Shown here one piece after another: positions 8,780-15,433 of a stretch of DNA of 64,000 nucleotides. A model generated the notes under the pieces. The model was not told where the DNA came from. It was given only the letters and a program-made list of their open reading frames with translations, and ran no database searches. A program made the translations under genes and the position numbers. Source of the stretch: MnTg04 sp964568075. GTDB taxonomy: Bacteria > Pseudomonadota > Gammaproteobacteria > Steroidobacterales > MnTg04. The DNA lies in assembly GCA_964568075.1 (NCBI GenBank), contig CAZMOM010000018.1:1-64000 (forward strand), given 5' to 3'. Numbering within the stretch: the first letter of the stretch is position 1; the number at the start of each line of letters is the position of its first letter.

Positions 8780-9022
8780 ATGAAAAGGCCGCCCGCTTCC
8801 GACTGTGCGTTGTGTGGTCGACCTATGCCGTCGGGAACCCGGCCAAACGCAAAATACTGCTCATCGAGCTGCCGGCGAGCAGCATACCGCGACCGCCACA
8901 GCAGGGGCCGCGTGGCTTCCGTCCGGTGCCTGAAAAACGGCAAAAAGTCCGTCGTCGTGTCTATGGACGATACGCTGCTCCGGCCAGGCCAATGGGTAAA
9001 AGTGGCCGAGATCGAGGATTAA
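8780..9022 (+). CDS. small C4 zinc-finger protein (copy 1)
   Basis: 80 residues from ATG 8780 (GGGTAAAG upstream). The N-terminal half holds a probable zinc-binding motif C-x2-C-x12-YC-x3-C: DCALCGRPMPSG, then KYCSSSCRRAAYRDR. The basic helix after the last Cys suggests nucleic-acid binding. The rest is a short beta-rich domain (KKSVVVSMDDTLLRPGQWVKV). Two further proteins of this element, at 12349 and 14731, carry the same motif with different bodies. A longer upstream frame from 8624 has no ribosome-binding site and no conserved character. Function unknown. Confidence 0.65.
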   Translation: MKRPPASDCALCGRPMPSGTRPNAKYCSSSCRRAAYRDRHSRGRVASVRCLKNGKKSVVVSMDDTLLRPGQWVKVAEIED

Positions 9023-9076
9023 CTATGGCGGGCCGAGGCCTGGCGTCATGACATTCATTAAAGGCTGGTATTTCCC

Positions 9077-9361
9077 ATGTATCGGGCGCAGACGTGTCTC
9101 GCACTTCTATTCGCCAGCGAGCGCGGCGGCCCTGTGACCACGTCAACGGTTCGCAAGATGATAACGAGAGCCGGCCGGGTCGCCGACATTCCATTCCCTG
9201 TGCATCCGCACATGCTACGCCACGCTTGCGGGTACAAGCTGGCCAACGACGGTCACGACACTCGAAGCATTCAGCAGTACCTCGGGCACAAGAACATTAC
9301 GCACACCGTGCGCTACACCGAGTTGGCGCCAGGCCGCTTCAACGACTTCTGGCGCGACTGA
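9077..9361 (+). pseudogene. tyrosine recombinase, C-terminal fragment
   Basis: About 94 residues that match the C-terminal catalytic half of FimB/XerD-like recombinases: FASERGGPVTTSTVRKMI, HMLRHACGYKLA (HxxR box), YLGHKNITHTVRYTEL (His and the nucleophilic Tyr). The arm-binding and core-binding domains and the first catalytic Arg are missing, so it cannot recombine by itself. No ribosome-binding site is seen before the ATG. It differs from the element's own integrase and lies on the other strand; it is probably left from an older element. Confidence 0.75.
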
Positions 9362-9698
9362 TTTCCTCTGAAGCTATCGCAAGGCGCTGTTCGAAGATCG
9401 ACATAAGTGGCATTCTGGATCGAATCGCGCGACAGACGCGCCTAAAATGTAGGGCTGGGGACGGACTCAGACCATGTCAGACAGTGGCACCAGAATGGCC
9501 GCTTTACACCCGAAAGCGGCCGTTGGGATGGTAGAGTCCTGAGGGGCCGCTAACGACCCAAAGCGGACAAAAGAAAGCCCCGCACTGGGCAGGGCTTCAA
9601 GATTAATTTTAGGTTCGTCTCGTCATCGCAGCAAGTCGGACGAAGACGGGGCAAATAGGTTGCCTCTCTCGATCTCCAGACCAAAAAAACACAGCGTT
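9362..9698. other. gene-free stretch with palindromic repeat
   Basis: No convincing gene. At 9487-9568 there is a structured unit: GGCCGCTTT and GAAAGCGGCC pair around a short loop, followed by a second related arm (GGGGCCGCTAACG...AAAGCGGAC). Similar pieces occur at 2480-2510 and around the insertion sequence at 10505/11866, so this is probably a dispersed intergenic repeat. Confidence 0.5.
9569..9597 (-). terminator. intrinsic terminator of the lipoprotein unit
   Basis: Read on the minus strand: AAGCCCTGC, loop CCAGT, GCGGGGCTT (nine pairs including one T-G), then TCTTTT. It lies about 100 bp after the lipoprotein stop codon. Confidence 0.65.
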
Positions 9699-10163
9699 TT
9701 ATTCGGTCTCCGGAGATACCTGAGTCGATACCTGAGTCTCCTGAACTTGAGGCTCGTCAGACCCCTCAGACTCTTTAGGGGTAACAGGGATTATTACGTC
9801 ACGCTGATAGGTTCTGTGTTTATCAGTAATCGCGTCCGTGATGCCTAGGTCCCAGAAAATGATGCTCGCCGCCGTCTTTCCGCCTTCTCTTTCGCTTTGA
9901 ACGGATCCCGTCGCTTCTCTACCATCTTCGGTTGTGCAGTCATAAACTAGATCATCATCTGAACGGCGAATCATAACGTTTGTAGCTGGCATCTCCGATG
10001 ACCAAGTTCCGCGCTTGTTGCTGAAGTCGCACTTCCCGGCGGATCCATCCACAAAGGTGAATGCCAATGGAATATACGGGTCATTCACAATAGTAGCGCA
10101 TCCAGTAAATGCAAGAACTCCGGAAGCAGCAGTTAGATAGAGAGCCTTTTTAATAATATTCAT
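9699..10163 (-). CDS. lipoprotein, downstream of the riboswitch
   Basis: 154 residues. N-terminal lipoprotein signal (KKALYLTAASGVLAFTGC) with lipobox FTGC, Cys about residue 22, and the CATIV start of mature protein common in small outer-membrane lipoproteins. The body is beta-rich (VNDPYIPLAFTFVDGS) and ends in a disordered Glu/Gln/Thr/Ser-rich tail (about 128-154). No enzyme motif. GGGAGG stands nine bases before the ATG, inside the end of the upstream peptide gene, so the two are translationally linked. The unit is preceded by a c-di-GMP-I-type riboswitch and promoter, suggesting control by the second messenger that governs attached versus motile life. Confidence 0.7.
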   Translation of the reverse strand: MNIIKKALYLTAASGVLAFTGCATIVNDPYIPLAFTFVDGSAGKCDFSNKRGTWSSEMPATNVMIRRSDDDLVYDCTTEDGREATGSVQSEREGGKTAASIIFWDLGITDAITDKHRTYQRDVIIPVTPKESEGSDEPQVQETQVSTQVSPETE

Positions 10164-10165
10164 CG

Positions 10166-10279
10166 TTAGGATTCCTCCCTAGGGTCAGCATTGTCCGCGA
10201 AAGACGGATTGGCGTAGCCGAGCGCAAATACAGCTATAGCCAAGGTCAATGAAAGAGTTGATAAACGTAGGATTTTCAT
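10166..10279 (-). CDS. 37-residue exported peptide behind the riboswitch
   Basis: A short gene with a perfect AGGAGG four bases before ATG 10279. It encodes a basic start (KILRL), a hydrophobic core (STLSLTLAIAVFALG) and a likely signal-peptidase site at YANPSFA-DN, leaving a mature peptide of only about 9-14 residues (ending DNADPREES). Its last codons overlap the ribosome-binding site of the lipoprotein gene, whose ATG follows two bases after the TAA. It could be a true secreted peptide, or a leader that couples riboswitch-controlled translation to the lipoprotein. No homologue is recognised. Confidence 0.6.
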   Translation of the reverse strand: MKILRLSTLSLTLAIAVFALGYANPSFADNADPREES

Positions 10280-10290
10280 GGCGCCTCCTG

Positions 10291-10425
10291 CGACCTATTT
10301 GGTCGATGCAGTATCGGCAGCCCGGCGATCTTGGGGTCCTTCGGGGAGTCATCTGTGGCTTCTCGGAGGAAGCGAGGACCCGTGGCTTTCCGTCCCCGTC
10401 TTTCGGCGGGTTTGGCTTTATCGTT
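10291..10425 (-). promoter_or_regulatory. c-di-GMP-I (GEMM-I) type riboswitch with hairpin expression platform
   Basis: On the minus strand the leader shows the GEMM-I landmarks in order: AAACC (10409-10413), a hairpin closed by CGCC/GACG with GAAA tetraloop (10401-10404), GGGACGGAAAGCC (10384-10396), a second helix GGGTCC (10376-10381) with GGACCC (10334-10339), and GCCGGGCTGCCG (10315-10326). It ends about 10 bp before a small hairpin CGACC/GGTCG (10291-10305) that abuts the AGGAGG at 10284-10289 and could act as expression platform. One oddity: consensus GGCAAACC reads GCCAAACC here, changing the base that corresponds to the ligand-contacting G20 of the Vibrio Vc2 aptamer. Ligand preference may therefore be altered. 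Confidence 0.7.
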
Positions 10426-10436
10426 GTTAACTACTA

Positions 10437-10442
10437 ATTATA
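10437..10442 (-). promoter_or_regulatory. -10 box of the riboswitch transcript
   Basis: A perfect TATAAT on the minus strand ends about a dozen bases before the aptamer begins, the right distance for a start site near 10430. The -35 region is weak (candidates such as TTCGGC at 10462-10467). Confidence 0.55.
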
Positions 10443-10546
10443 GTAGAAGAATGGTTGGGCTGCCGAACAATTAGCTTGATCGGGACATATTGGGGCAGTC
10501 TGGAATGTCCGCTTCTCTAATCGGGCGTTAATGTCAAGCTCCCAGT

Positions 10547-10756
10547 TTTTGTGGCATTGTATTGGTCGCGTCTTGGCGTGGGTCAAGCTTCTCTTCGCAG
10601 TCGGTACTGGTGGTATCCAGCCGCTGCAGGCATAAGTCGGACGGTGTGGAGAGCCAAGCTCTTGGACGTGCTTTTATGCACAGCAGACATACACGGCTTC
10701 ATCCAGACCACGTCCACGCCGGGACGCATCTTTTGAGGTTGGAGTGAGCGGTTATT
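10547..10756 (-). ncRNA. candidate bridge RNA region of the insertion sequence
   Basis: The 3' non-coding end of an IS1111-type element is where the bridge (seek) RNA is encoded. This stretch is gene-free and rich in short hairpins, for example AGAGC/GCTCT around 10651-10665 and GTGC/GCAC around 10671-10684. The guide loops were not worked out; location is the main evidence. Confidence 0.4.
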
Positions 10757-11791
10757 TCATGACCTTGCTTCCTCCGTACCCCAGCGGAACTGGGTGTCAT
10801 CGAGCCACATGCGGTGGAGGATGACGGCGAGTTTTCTGGCGACCGCAACGACGGCGCGTCGATGCCCGCGAGTCTTGGCAAGCTGTATCCCCCAGGCTTT
10901 TAACGATGACCATTTTGCGCTGCGCGTCATCATGGCGTTGGCGGCGGTGTAGAGAGTACGGCGCACATCACGATCACCGGCTCTTGAGATGTGACCTGAG
11001 TTATCCACCTCACCGGACTGGAAGCGCCTGGGGGTGAGGCCGAAGTGAGCGGCCACGGTGCGTGAACGTTTGAAGCGGTGTGGATCGTCGACCGCGGCTT
11101 TGAAAGTCAGCGCAGTGACGTAACCCACTCCTGGTGTACTCATCAGTCGCTGACACACAGGATCACGCAGCGCCATATTGCGGGTACGGTTATCCAGCAC
11201 ACGAAAGGTGTGATACAGCACCAGTCTGGCCTCGAGCAGCGGTAACAAGGCGTGAGCCAGTGCGCTATCGGCCTCGATGGTTTCGCGCACCGCTTTATCG
11301 AAGGCGCCATGGCCGAGCTTTGGTGGCAGCTTGATGCCAAACACCTTGAACAGGCCACGGATTTCATTCTCCAAATCAATACATTTACTGAGCACGGCTT
11401 TACGAGAAGACAGCAGTAACCGGATGTGATGACTGGCCAGGCTCTTCACGTGTACCCGGCTGTACCAGCCCGAGCGCAGGACCTGTGCGATACCCCGGGC
11501 ATCGTTTTTATCGGTCTTGTTGCGCATCGCCGACAGTGCGGCTTTGACTTGCCTCGATTCCATGCAGATGACTTCGAAGCCTGCTGATTGCAGGCCATAG
11601 GTCAGATACTGGGTGAGCGTGCCGGCTTCTAAGCCAACGCTTGAGATCTCGACATCGAGATCTTGTAAATAACCGGCAATGTCTTCGACTTCAGAGTCCA
11701 GTTTGGTCTCTGCCTTGATCTTTCCCTTATCATCGATGACACAGAGGTTTACGCTGCGTAGTGAAACGTCGAGTGCTGCATAGTAATTCAT
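10757..11791 (-). CDS. IS110/IS1111-family transposase
   Basis: 344 residues, full family length. The N-terminal RuvC-like DEDD domain starts AALDVSLRSVNLCVID (first catalytic Asp), continues with GLEAGTLTQYL (Glu) and the conserved KTDKNDARGIAQVLR (Asp). The C-terminal Tnp domain contains TPGVGYVTALTF and HFGLTPRRFQSGEVDNSG, with the Ser-bearing ISRAGDRDVRRTLYTAA segment. It works with a bridge RNA to recombine the element at a target core dinucleotide. The frame is intact, so the element may still be mobile. Its stop codon lies just before the non-coding end. Confidence 0.93.
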   Translation of the reverse strand: MNYYAALDVSLRSVNLCVIDDKGKIKAETKLDSEVEDIAGYLQDLDVEISSVGLEAGTLTQYLTYGLQSAGFEVICMESRQVKAALSAMRNKTDKNDARGIAQVLRSGWYSRVHVKSLASHHIRLLLSSRKAVLSKCIDLENEIRGLFKVFGIKLPPKLGHGAFDKAVRETIEADSALAHALLPLLEARLVLYHTFRVLDNRTRNMALRDPVCQRLMSTPGVGYVTALTFKAAVDDPHRFKRSRTVAAHFGLTPRRFQSGEVDNSGHISRAGDRDVRRTLYTAANAMMTRSAKWSSLKAWGIQLAKTRGHRRAVVAVARKLAVILHRMWLDDTQFRWGTEEARS

Positions 11792-11862
11792 GGTGTTCTC
11801 CCGCTTGGACGTGTGTGACTATCCTACTGGGAGCTAAGCCTGTATTGGCCCGCCCGATTACT

Positions 11863-12348
11863 AATGCTCCTGGCCGAAAGCTGCCTGTCAGCACAGCGCT
11901 TTATTGGTTGATTGAAGGTCTGCTCTTGGCCGAGGTCGGTTAAGGTTGACGCGGTACTATCTCGTGACCGCGTGATACCGAGCGACGCAAGTGTTTTAGG
12001 TTCGGTCGTGCGACACGACCGATCTTTTGGAGCTGGACTGTCGGGGTATCATCCTATGGGTCCGGTCGAGATCATCGCTTACAGGCCATCTCAGGCAGTC
12101 TTTTTCTTCGCCAGACGCGCAAACGGGTCAGTATGCTGCTGTAGCGATGAATACCGACTGTCCGGCCTAACCTGAGCAATCGCACCTGGGTAAAGAGCCC
12201 GTCGCGCTCACGGACCCAGAGCCACGGGCTGTCAGTGGTTTTGTGGACGGCGGCGTGAGACACCCGGCTATCGTTTCAAAAAACCGTCAAGAACAAAGTG
12301 TTTTTGCTGCATTTTCATAACACATTTGATAACGTGACGAATATCGTT
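11863..12348. other. gene-free stretch right of the insertion sequence
   Basis: No credible coding frame. It begins with the continuation of the interrupted repeat (GCTCCTGGCCGAAAGC) and has a second related copy near 11926. At 12329-12350, ATAACG and CGTTAT form an inverted repeat that overlaps the start codon of the next zinc-finger gene and might be an operator. Confidence 0.5.
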
Positions 12349-12639
12349 ATGAAAAGCTCAAAAAAATGTCCGGTTTGCCGTCGTCGATTTGAGCTTTCCG
12401 CGCTCGGGAGACGGCCTCGATACTGTTCTAGGGCCTGCCGACAAAAGGCATACCGGGAACGAGCAAAGCGCTCGCCGGCACTGAAGAGCTTGGACAACGA
12501 TCTGTTCAAGATCCGAGACAATACAGCGAGGAGGAATGGCGCGATCCGTGTGCTTGAGGATCTAGGCTACGAAGTCGCTCTCACTAAATGCCAGGGCCCG
12601 CCGGCAAAAAAGAAAACTCCGCCATTGCACTCCGTTTAG
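12349..12639 (+). CDS. small C4 zinc-finger protein (copy 2)
   Basis: 96 residues from ATG 12349. The N-terminus is the zinc finger KCPVCRRRFELSALG, then RYCSRACRQKAYRER, the same C-x2-C...YC-x3-CR pattern as the protein at 8780. The C-terminal half is a different helical/basic segment (ARRNGAIRVLEDLGYEVAL). The start is inside an inverted repeat ATAACG/CGTTAT, and no good ribosome-binding site is visible, so translation may be weak or the protein may start at an upstream GTG. Possibly a DNA-binding regulator of the element. Confidence 0.6.
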   Translation: MKSSKKCPVCRRRFELSALGRRPRYCSRACRQKAYRERAKRSPALKSLDNDLFKIRDNTARRNGAIRVLEDLGYEVALTKCQGPPAKKKTPPLHSV

Positions 12640-12827
12640 GCGTCAGCCTCGCGTCGAACCCATGCGGCGGCATTTCGGTCGCGTCCTGCAAAAGAGTAGA
12701 TTCGACCAAAACTAACCGTCAGCAATTGGTCTGGCAACTGCCTGTCGGGTGATGAAATTCTGGCGGTCAAGGCGCAAGTGTGTGCGGTCACCCGGCGACA
12801 CCACACAAACGTTATCAGACATGAAGG

Positions 12828-13148
12828 TCAGCAAGGGGGCTCGTCGATAAGTACCAGAATCTCCTCGGTTGGCGTATGGCCGAAAAAGTTGCCAACGTGC
12901 TCGCCTGGGCCTTTTGTCTCGATCTGACTCGAGTTGAAGGGTGCGCATGCCGGCCCTGCTTCGATCGGGCCCGGGGTATCGGTGCGGCGCCAGTGGCCCT
13001 TGAAACGGCCCGCGCTGATCCGCGGATACAAGCCGGCAGAATGACCGGCGAGTAGCCACGCCTCGGCAGCCGCTCGATCAGTAAACGTTACAATCGTCGC
13101 GCCTTCGGCGATAACGCCATCACGGCTTTGTCGGGTCGCAAATTTCAT
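12828..13148 (-). CDS. hypothetical protein
   Basis: 106 residues, unrecognised. AAGGA stands seven bases before ATG 13148. The first 50 residues look like a compact alpha/beta fold (GVIAEGATIVTFTDRAAAEA). The C-terminal part is polar and ends with ILVLIDEPPC. It overlaps the upstream gene by four bases (ATGA), so it belongs to a leftward operon with the genes at 13145, 13381 and 14070. Confidence 0.55.
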   Translation of the reverse strand: MKFATRQSRDGVIAEGATIVTFTDRAAAEAWLLAGHSAGLYPRISAGRFKGHWRRTDTPGPIEAGPACAPFNSSQIETKGPGEHVGNFFGHTPTEEILVLIDEPPC

Positions 13149-13366
13149 GTCGTATCCTTGTCAGGTTCATCCCATCGCTGCCAGTCGCCGGCGAGCATTT
13201 TCGTCGGTCCTCCGATCACGCAGCGCCGGTATGGCCTACTCCACAGCTGGCCGTCTTTGTCTCGTTGCACCACTCTCCGTTCGATGACGAGAAACGGCAG
13301 ACGCGGTGGGCCGCCGGCGAAGTCGGTGAGGCGATTAAGCCGGGCTCTAAGTCGTTGAGTGCTCAT
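13145..13366 (-). CDS. hypothetical basic protein
   Basis: 73 residues, basic and Arg-rich (RLRARLNRLTDF), with no known motif. GGAG lies six bases before the ATG, and its stop overlaps the next start as ATGA. Part of the leftward hypothetical operon of the element; nucleic-acid binding is possible from composition only. Confidence 0.5.
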   Translation of the reverse strand: MSTQRLRARLNRLTDFAGGPPRLPFLVIERRVVQRDKDGQLWSRPYRRCVIGGPTKMLAGDWQRWDEPDKDTT

Positions 13367-13380
13367 GGCTCAGCTCCAGT

Positions 13381-14073
13381 TCAGGCAAACGACCCGTAGA
13401 TCGACTCGGCAACCCGTAGACCGTACCGCTCCGCGGGCGCGTCATTCGGTGTCAGCCCGTTTGCTTCCTCGAACAGATGATAAATTTCGTGCCCTACAGT
13501 GATTGCGGTTTCATATTTTGACAGGCCGTCACGAATGTAAATCTCTTGGTAGTTCGGTTTGCACGTTCCAGTCAGTCCGACCACCTGCTTAAAGTCTGCT
13601 GCTTCGTCGAATCGAGCGCGCCGAAATAGTTTCACCTGCGGCGCGGTCAATCCGCAGGCGTGCGCGACCTCCTGCGACAGATCGACAATCCAACCTGGCG
13701 CAGCAATGGACTTGTAGCGCTCGGATCCTTCCGGCGTGTCCATAAATGCGACCGCAATCTGCTGAGCGATATCGACCGGGTCGTTGCCCAACCAGGCGCT
13801 AAGTATGCCCAGCGCGTCCTTGACCACTCGACGGATGCGCCGTCGATCGGAAACGCTCGCCTGTGGCACGAACCGTTCGAGCCGGGTCAGCCCAGCTTCG
13901 AGCTGCGAAAGCGTGTCGTCGATACCGCCCAATTCATACTTGCGGCCCGGGTGGTTCACGCGCAGCATTTTACGCTCGATGCCGGGCACTGCAGCGAGAT
14001 ACTCGGCGACCGTGCCGCCGTAAAGATCCACACAGTCGATGGCCGCCTGGCGCCATTTTTCAGCGGTCGTCAT
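13381..14073 (-). CDS. HExxH zinc-peptidase-like protein
   Basis: 230 residues. The C-terminal third holds VGHEIYHLFEEANG, an HExxH zinc-binding motif with a following acidic residue, as in ImmA/IrrE-type and related small metallopeptidases. The N-terminal part is helical and charged, without an HTH that I can recognise. ImmA-type proteins cleave repressors to switch mobile elements on, so a role in induction of this element is possible, but the gene is not next to a recognisable repressor. It overlaps the coiled-coil protein gene upstream by four bases (ATGA). Confidence 0.6.
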   Translation of the reverse strand: MTTAEKWRQAAIDCVDLYGGTVAEYLAAVPGIERKMLRVNHPGRKYELGGIDDTLSQLEAGLTRLERFVPQASVSDRRRIRRVVKDALGILSAWLGNDPVDIAQQIAVAFMDTPEGSERYKSIAAPGWIVDLSQEVAHACGLTAPQVKLFRRARFDEAADFKQVVGLTGTCKPNYQEIYIRDGLSKYETAITVGHEIYHLFEEANGLTPNDAPAERYGLRVAESIYGSFA

Positions 14074-14627
14074 TTTCCTTCCTCGAGGTTGGCCAAGCGC
14101 TCGGCAGTTGATAACTTCGGATGGTGGAAAGTTGGAGGAAATTGCCGCGCTCGTACTGCAGCAATCACCCGCCGTTGAGTGGCATTGCTCTCGATCAGCG
14201 CGGATTTCTCCAGTTCGCGCGCTTCGTCAATGCGGCCGGTTAGCTCATGGGCTTGTGCTTCAAGATTACGGATGCGGTCCTGCTCCCGATCAGTGAGCCT
14301 TCTCTGGCTATACGGATCGGCGCTATGGCATGCCGCCTTCATTTCTGCCGACAACCGGTTACCCTCGGCGTACAGTTGATCGACCAGCCCGCTCGCGCGC
14401 TCCAGGCGAACCTTGGCTTGCTCAAGCTCAGCTTGCTCGTCTTGATTGAATTTCAGGCGCGGTGTGGTCGACTCCACATAGCCGCCCTGGAGCATGACGT
14501 ATTCACTCTGCGTGAATGGCGAACCGTCACCGATGACCTTGCGCGTCCCGTTGGACCGGACCACCATGACGCCCTGACGGTGTTTCAGCGGGCGCGAGAT
14601 CTCAACGTCATTACCATTGTTTGGCAT
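14070..14627 (-). CDS. coiled-coil phage-type protein
   Basis: 185 residues from ATG 14627; the ATG at 14657 lies further from any good ribosome-binding site. The N-terminus is a small beta-rich part (VMVVRSNGTRKVIGDG). The middle (about 75-150) is a long charged helix with coiled-coil heptads, rich in Glu, Ala, Arg and Leu. No named family. Its last codons overlap the HExxH gene start, so the two are probably made together. It could be a structural or anti-host protein; function cannot be read. Confidence 0.55.
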   Translation of the reverse strand: MPNNGNDVEISRPLKHRQGVMVVRSNGTRKVIGDGSPFTQSEYVMLQGGYVESTTPRLKFNQDEQAELEQAKVRLERASGLVDQLYAEGNRLSAEMKAACHSADPYSQRRLTDREQDRIRNLEAQAHELTGRIDEARELEKSALIESNATQRRVIAAVRARQFPPTFHHPKLSTAERLANLEEGK

Positions 14628-14730
14628 TACTTCACGTCCTCTCGTTGTGACCAGCAAAACGTTGCGGGTTCGCCAGTGTTATTAAATCAGGTCTCAACGG
14701 CCGTAACCGTGACCGAGCCGTGACACCCTT

Positions 14731-15270
14731 TCAGGCGGGGTTTCGCTTACGCCCCGCACGCTGACGACAGGTGGCATCACAGTGTCGCTTGTCACTCCGG
14801 CCCTTCAACGGGCGTCCGCACACGCCACATTCGCGCGGGCCAGGGATCACGAAATCAGCGGCTTTGTCCGCGAAGCGCTCGACCAACACGACCGCGAGAT
14901 CGTATTGCTCCCGATGCGACAACCTGAATTGCCGAATCAGTCCTACGACACGATCGATTTGTGCGTCGTCGATCAAGTGCAGTTTCCCAAAAGCGGGCGT
15001 TGAACCACCAGGCCGAAGATGGGTAGAGAGCAATTCACCGCGTACTGCGTTAATAGCATTTTCGCGAGCTCGCGCTCCGCCTGGCAGCGCGTGAGGCCTG
15101 CGGACAAGAAACTGTTCCCGTACTGCGACCGTTTTTGGAGGGGCGCCCGGGATTGCGGAATGGGTAGCGGGCGGTTTCCCGACCTTCCGTTGATGTGGCA
15201 TTTTCCGGCAAGTCGGATGCGCGTCGCCGGCACGATATCCAGCGTGAGTATTGGCCGAACTTGACTTCAT
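14731..15270 (-). CDS. protein with C-terminal C4 zinc finger (copy 3)
   Basis: 179 residues from ATG 15270 (AAAGGG upstream). The first 85 residues are basic and low in complexity. The middle is helical (DDAQIDRVVGLIRQF). The C-terminus ends with the zinc finger ECGVCGRPLKG, then KRHCDATCRQRAGRKR, which is the motif seen at the N-termini of the proteins at 8780 and 12349. The motif thus occurs three times in one element, in different protein contexts. Its start overlaps the end of a 31-codon frame (ATGA). Confidence 0.6.
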   Translation of the reverse strand: MKSSSANTHAGYRAGDAHPTCRKMPHQRKVGKPPATHSAIPGAPPKTVAVREQFLVRRPHALPGGARARENAINAVRGELLSTHLRPGGSTPAFGKLHLIDDAQIDRVVGLIRQFRLSHREQYDLAVVLVERFADKAADFVIPGPRECGVCGRPLKGRSDKRHCDATCRQRAGRKRNPA

Positions 15271-15362
15271 GCCGCACCCTTTGCCAACACCTGGCGAATG
15301 AGCTCGACCAACAATCCTGTCGCACATGCGATCGTATGGTCCCCGTTACCTTCGGCCGCCAT
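15267..15362 (-). CDS. short hypothetical frame coupled to zinc-finger copy 3
   Basis: 31 residues from ATG 15362, ending in a TGA that overlaps the next ATG. The frame stays open upstream to about 15422 with plausible coding character (EKFHALGWDEQITAIRR) but no start codon there. It is therefore either a short peptide or the tail of a longer gene that lost its beginning next to the NYN gene. Confidence 0.35.
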   Translation of the reverse strand: MAAEGNGDHTIACATGLLVELIRQVLAKGAA

Positions 15363-15433
15363 TCGTCGAATAGCCGTAATTTGTTCGTCCCAGCCCAACG
15401 CATGGAATTTTTCGGTAGTGGCTCAGTTTGAAT

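Larger units (their letters stand above)
10517..11862 (-). mobile_element. IS110/IS1111-family insertion sequence
   Basis: About 1.34 kb. The ends carry inverted TAATCGGGCG (10518-10527) and CGCCCGATTA (11851-11860), with a second inverted pair AGCTCCCAGT / ACTGGGAGCT inside (10537-10546, 11826-11835). A CT dinucleotide stands at both boundaries (10517-10518 and 11861-11862), the core expected from IS110-type recombination without target duplication. The long non-coding end lies downstream of the transposase (about 240 bp) and the upstream end is short (about 70 bp), the arrangement of the IS1111 group. It is inserted in a dispersed palindromic repeat next to the riboswitch promoter. Confidence 0.75.

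Noticed and set aside
11912..12175. Open frame right of the insertion sequence
   Set aside because: No ribosome-binding site, no family character, and it crosses the interrupted repeat.
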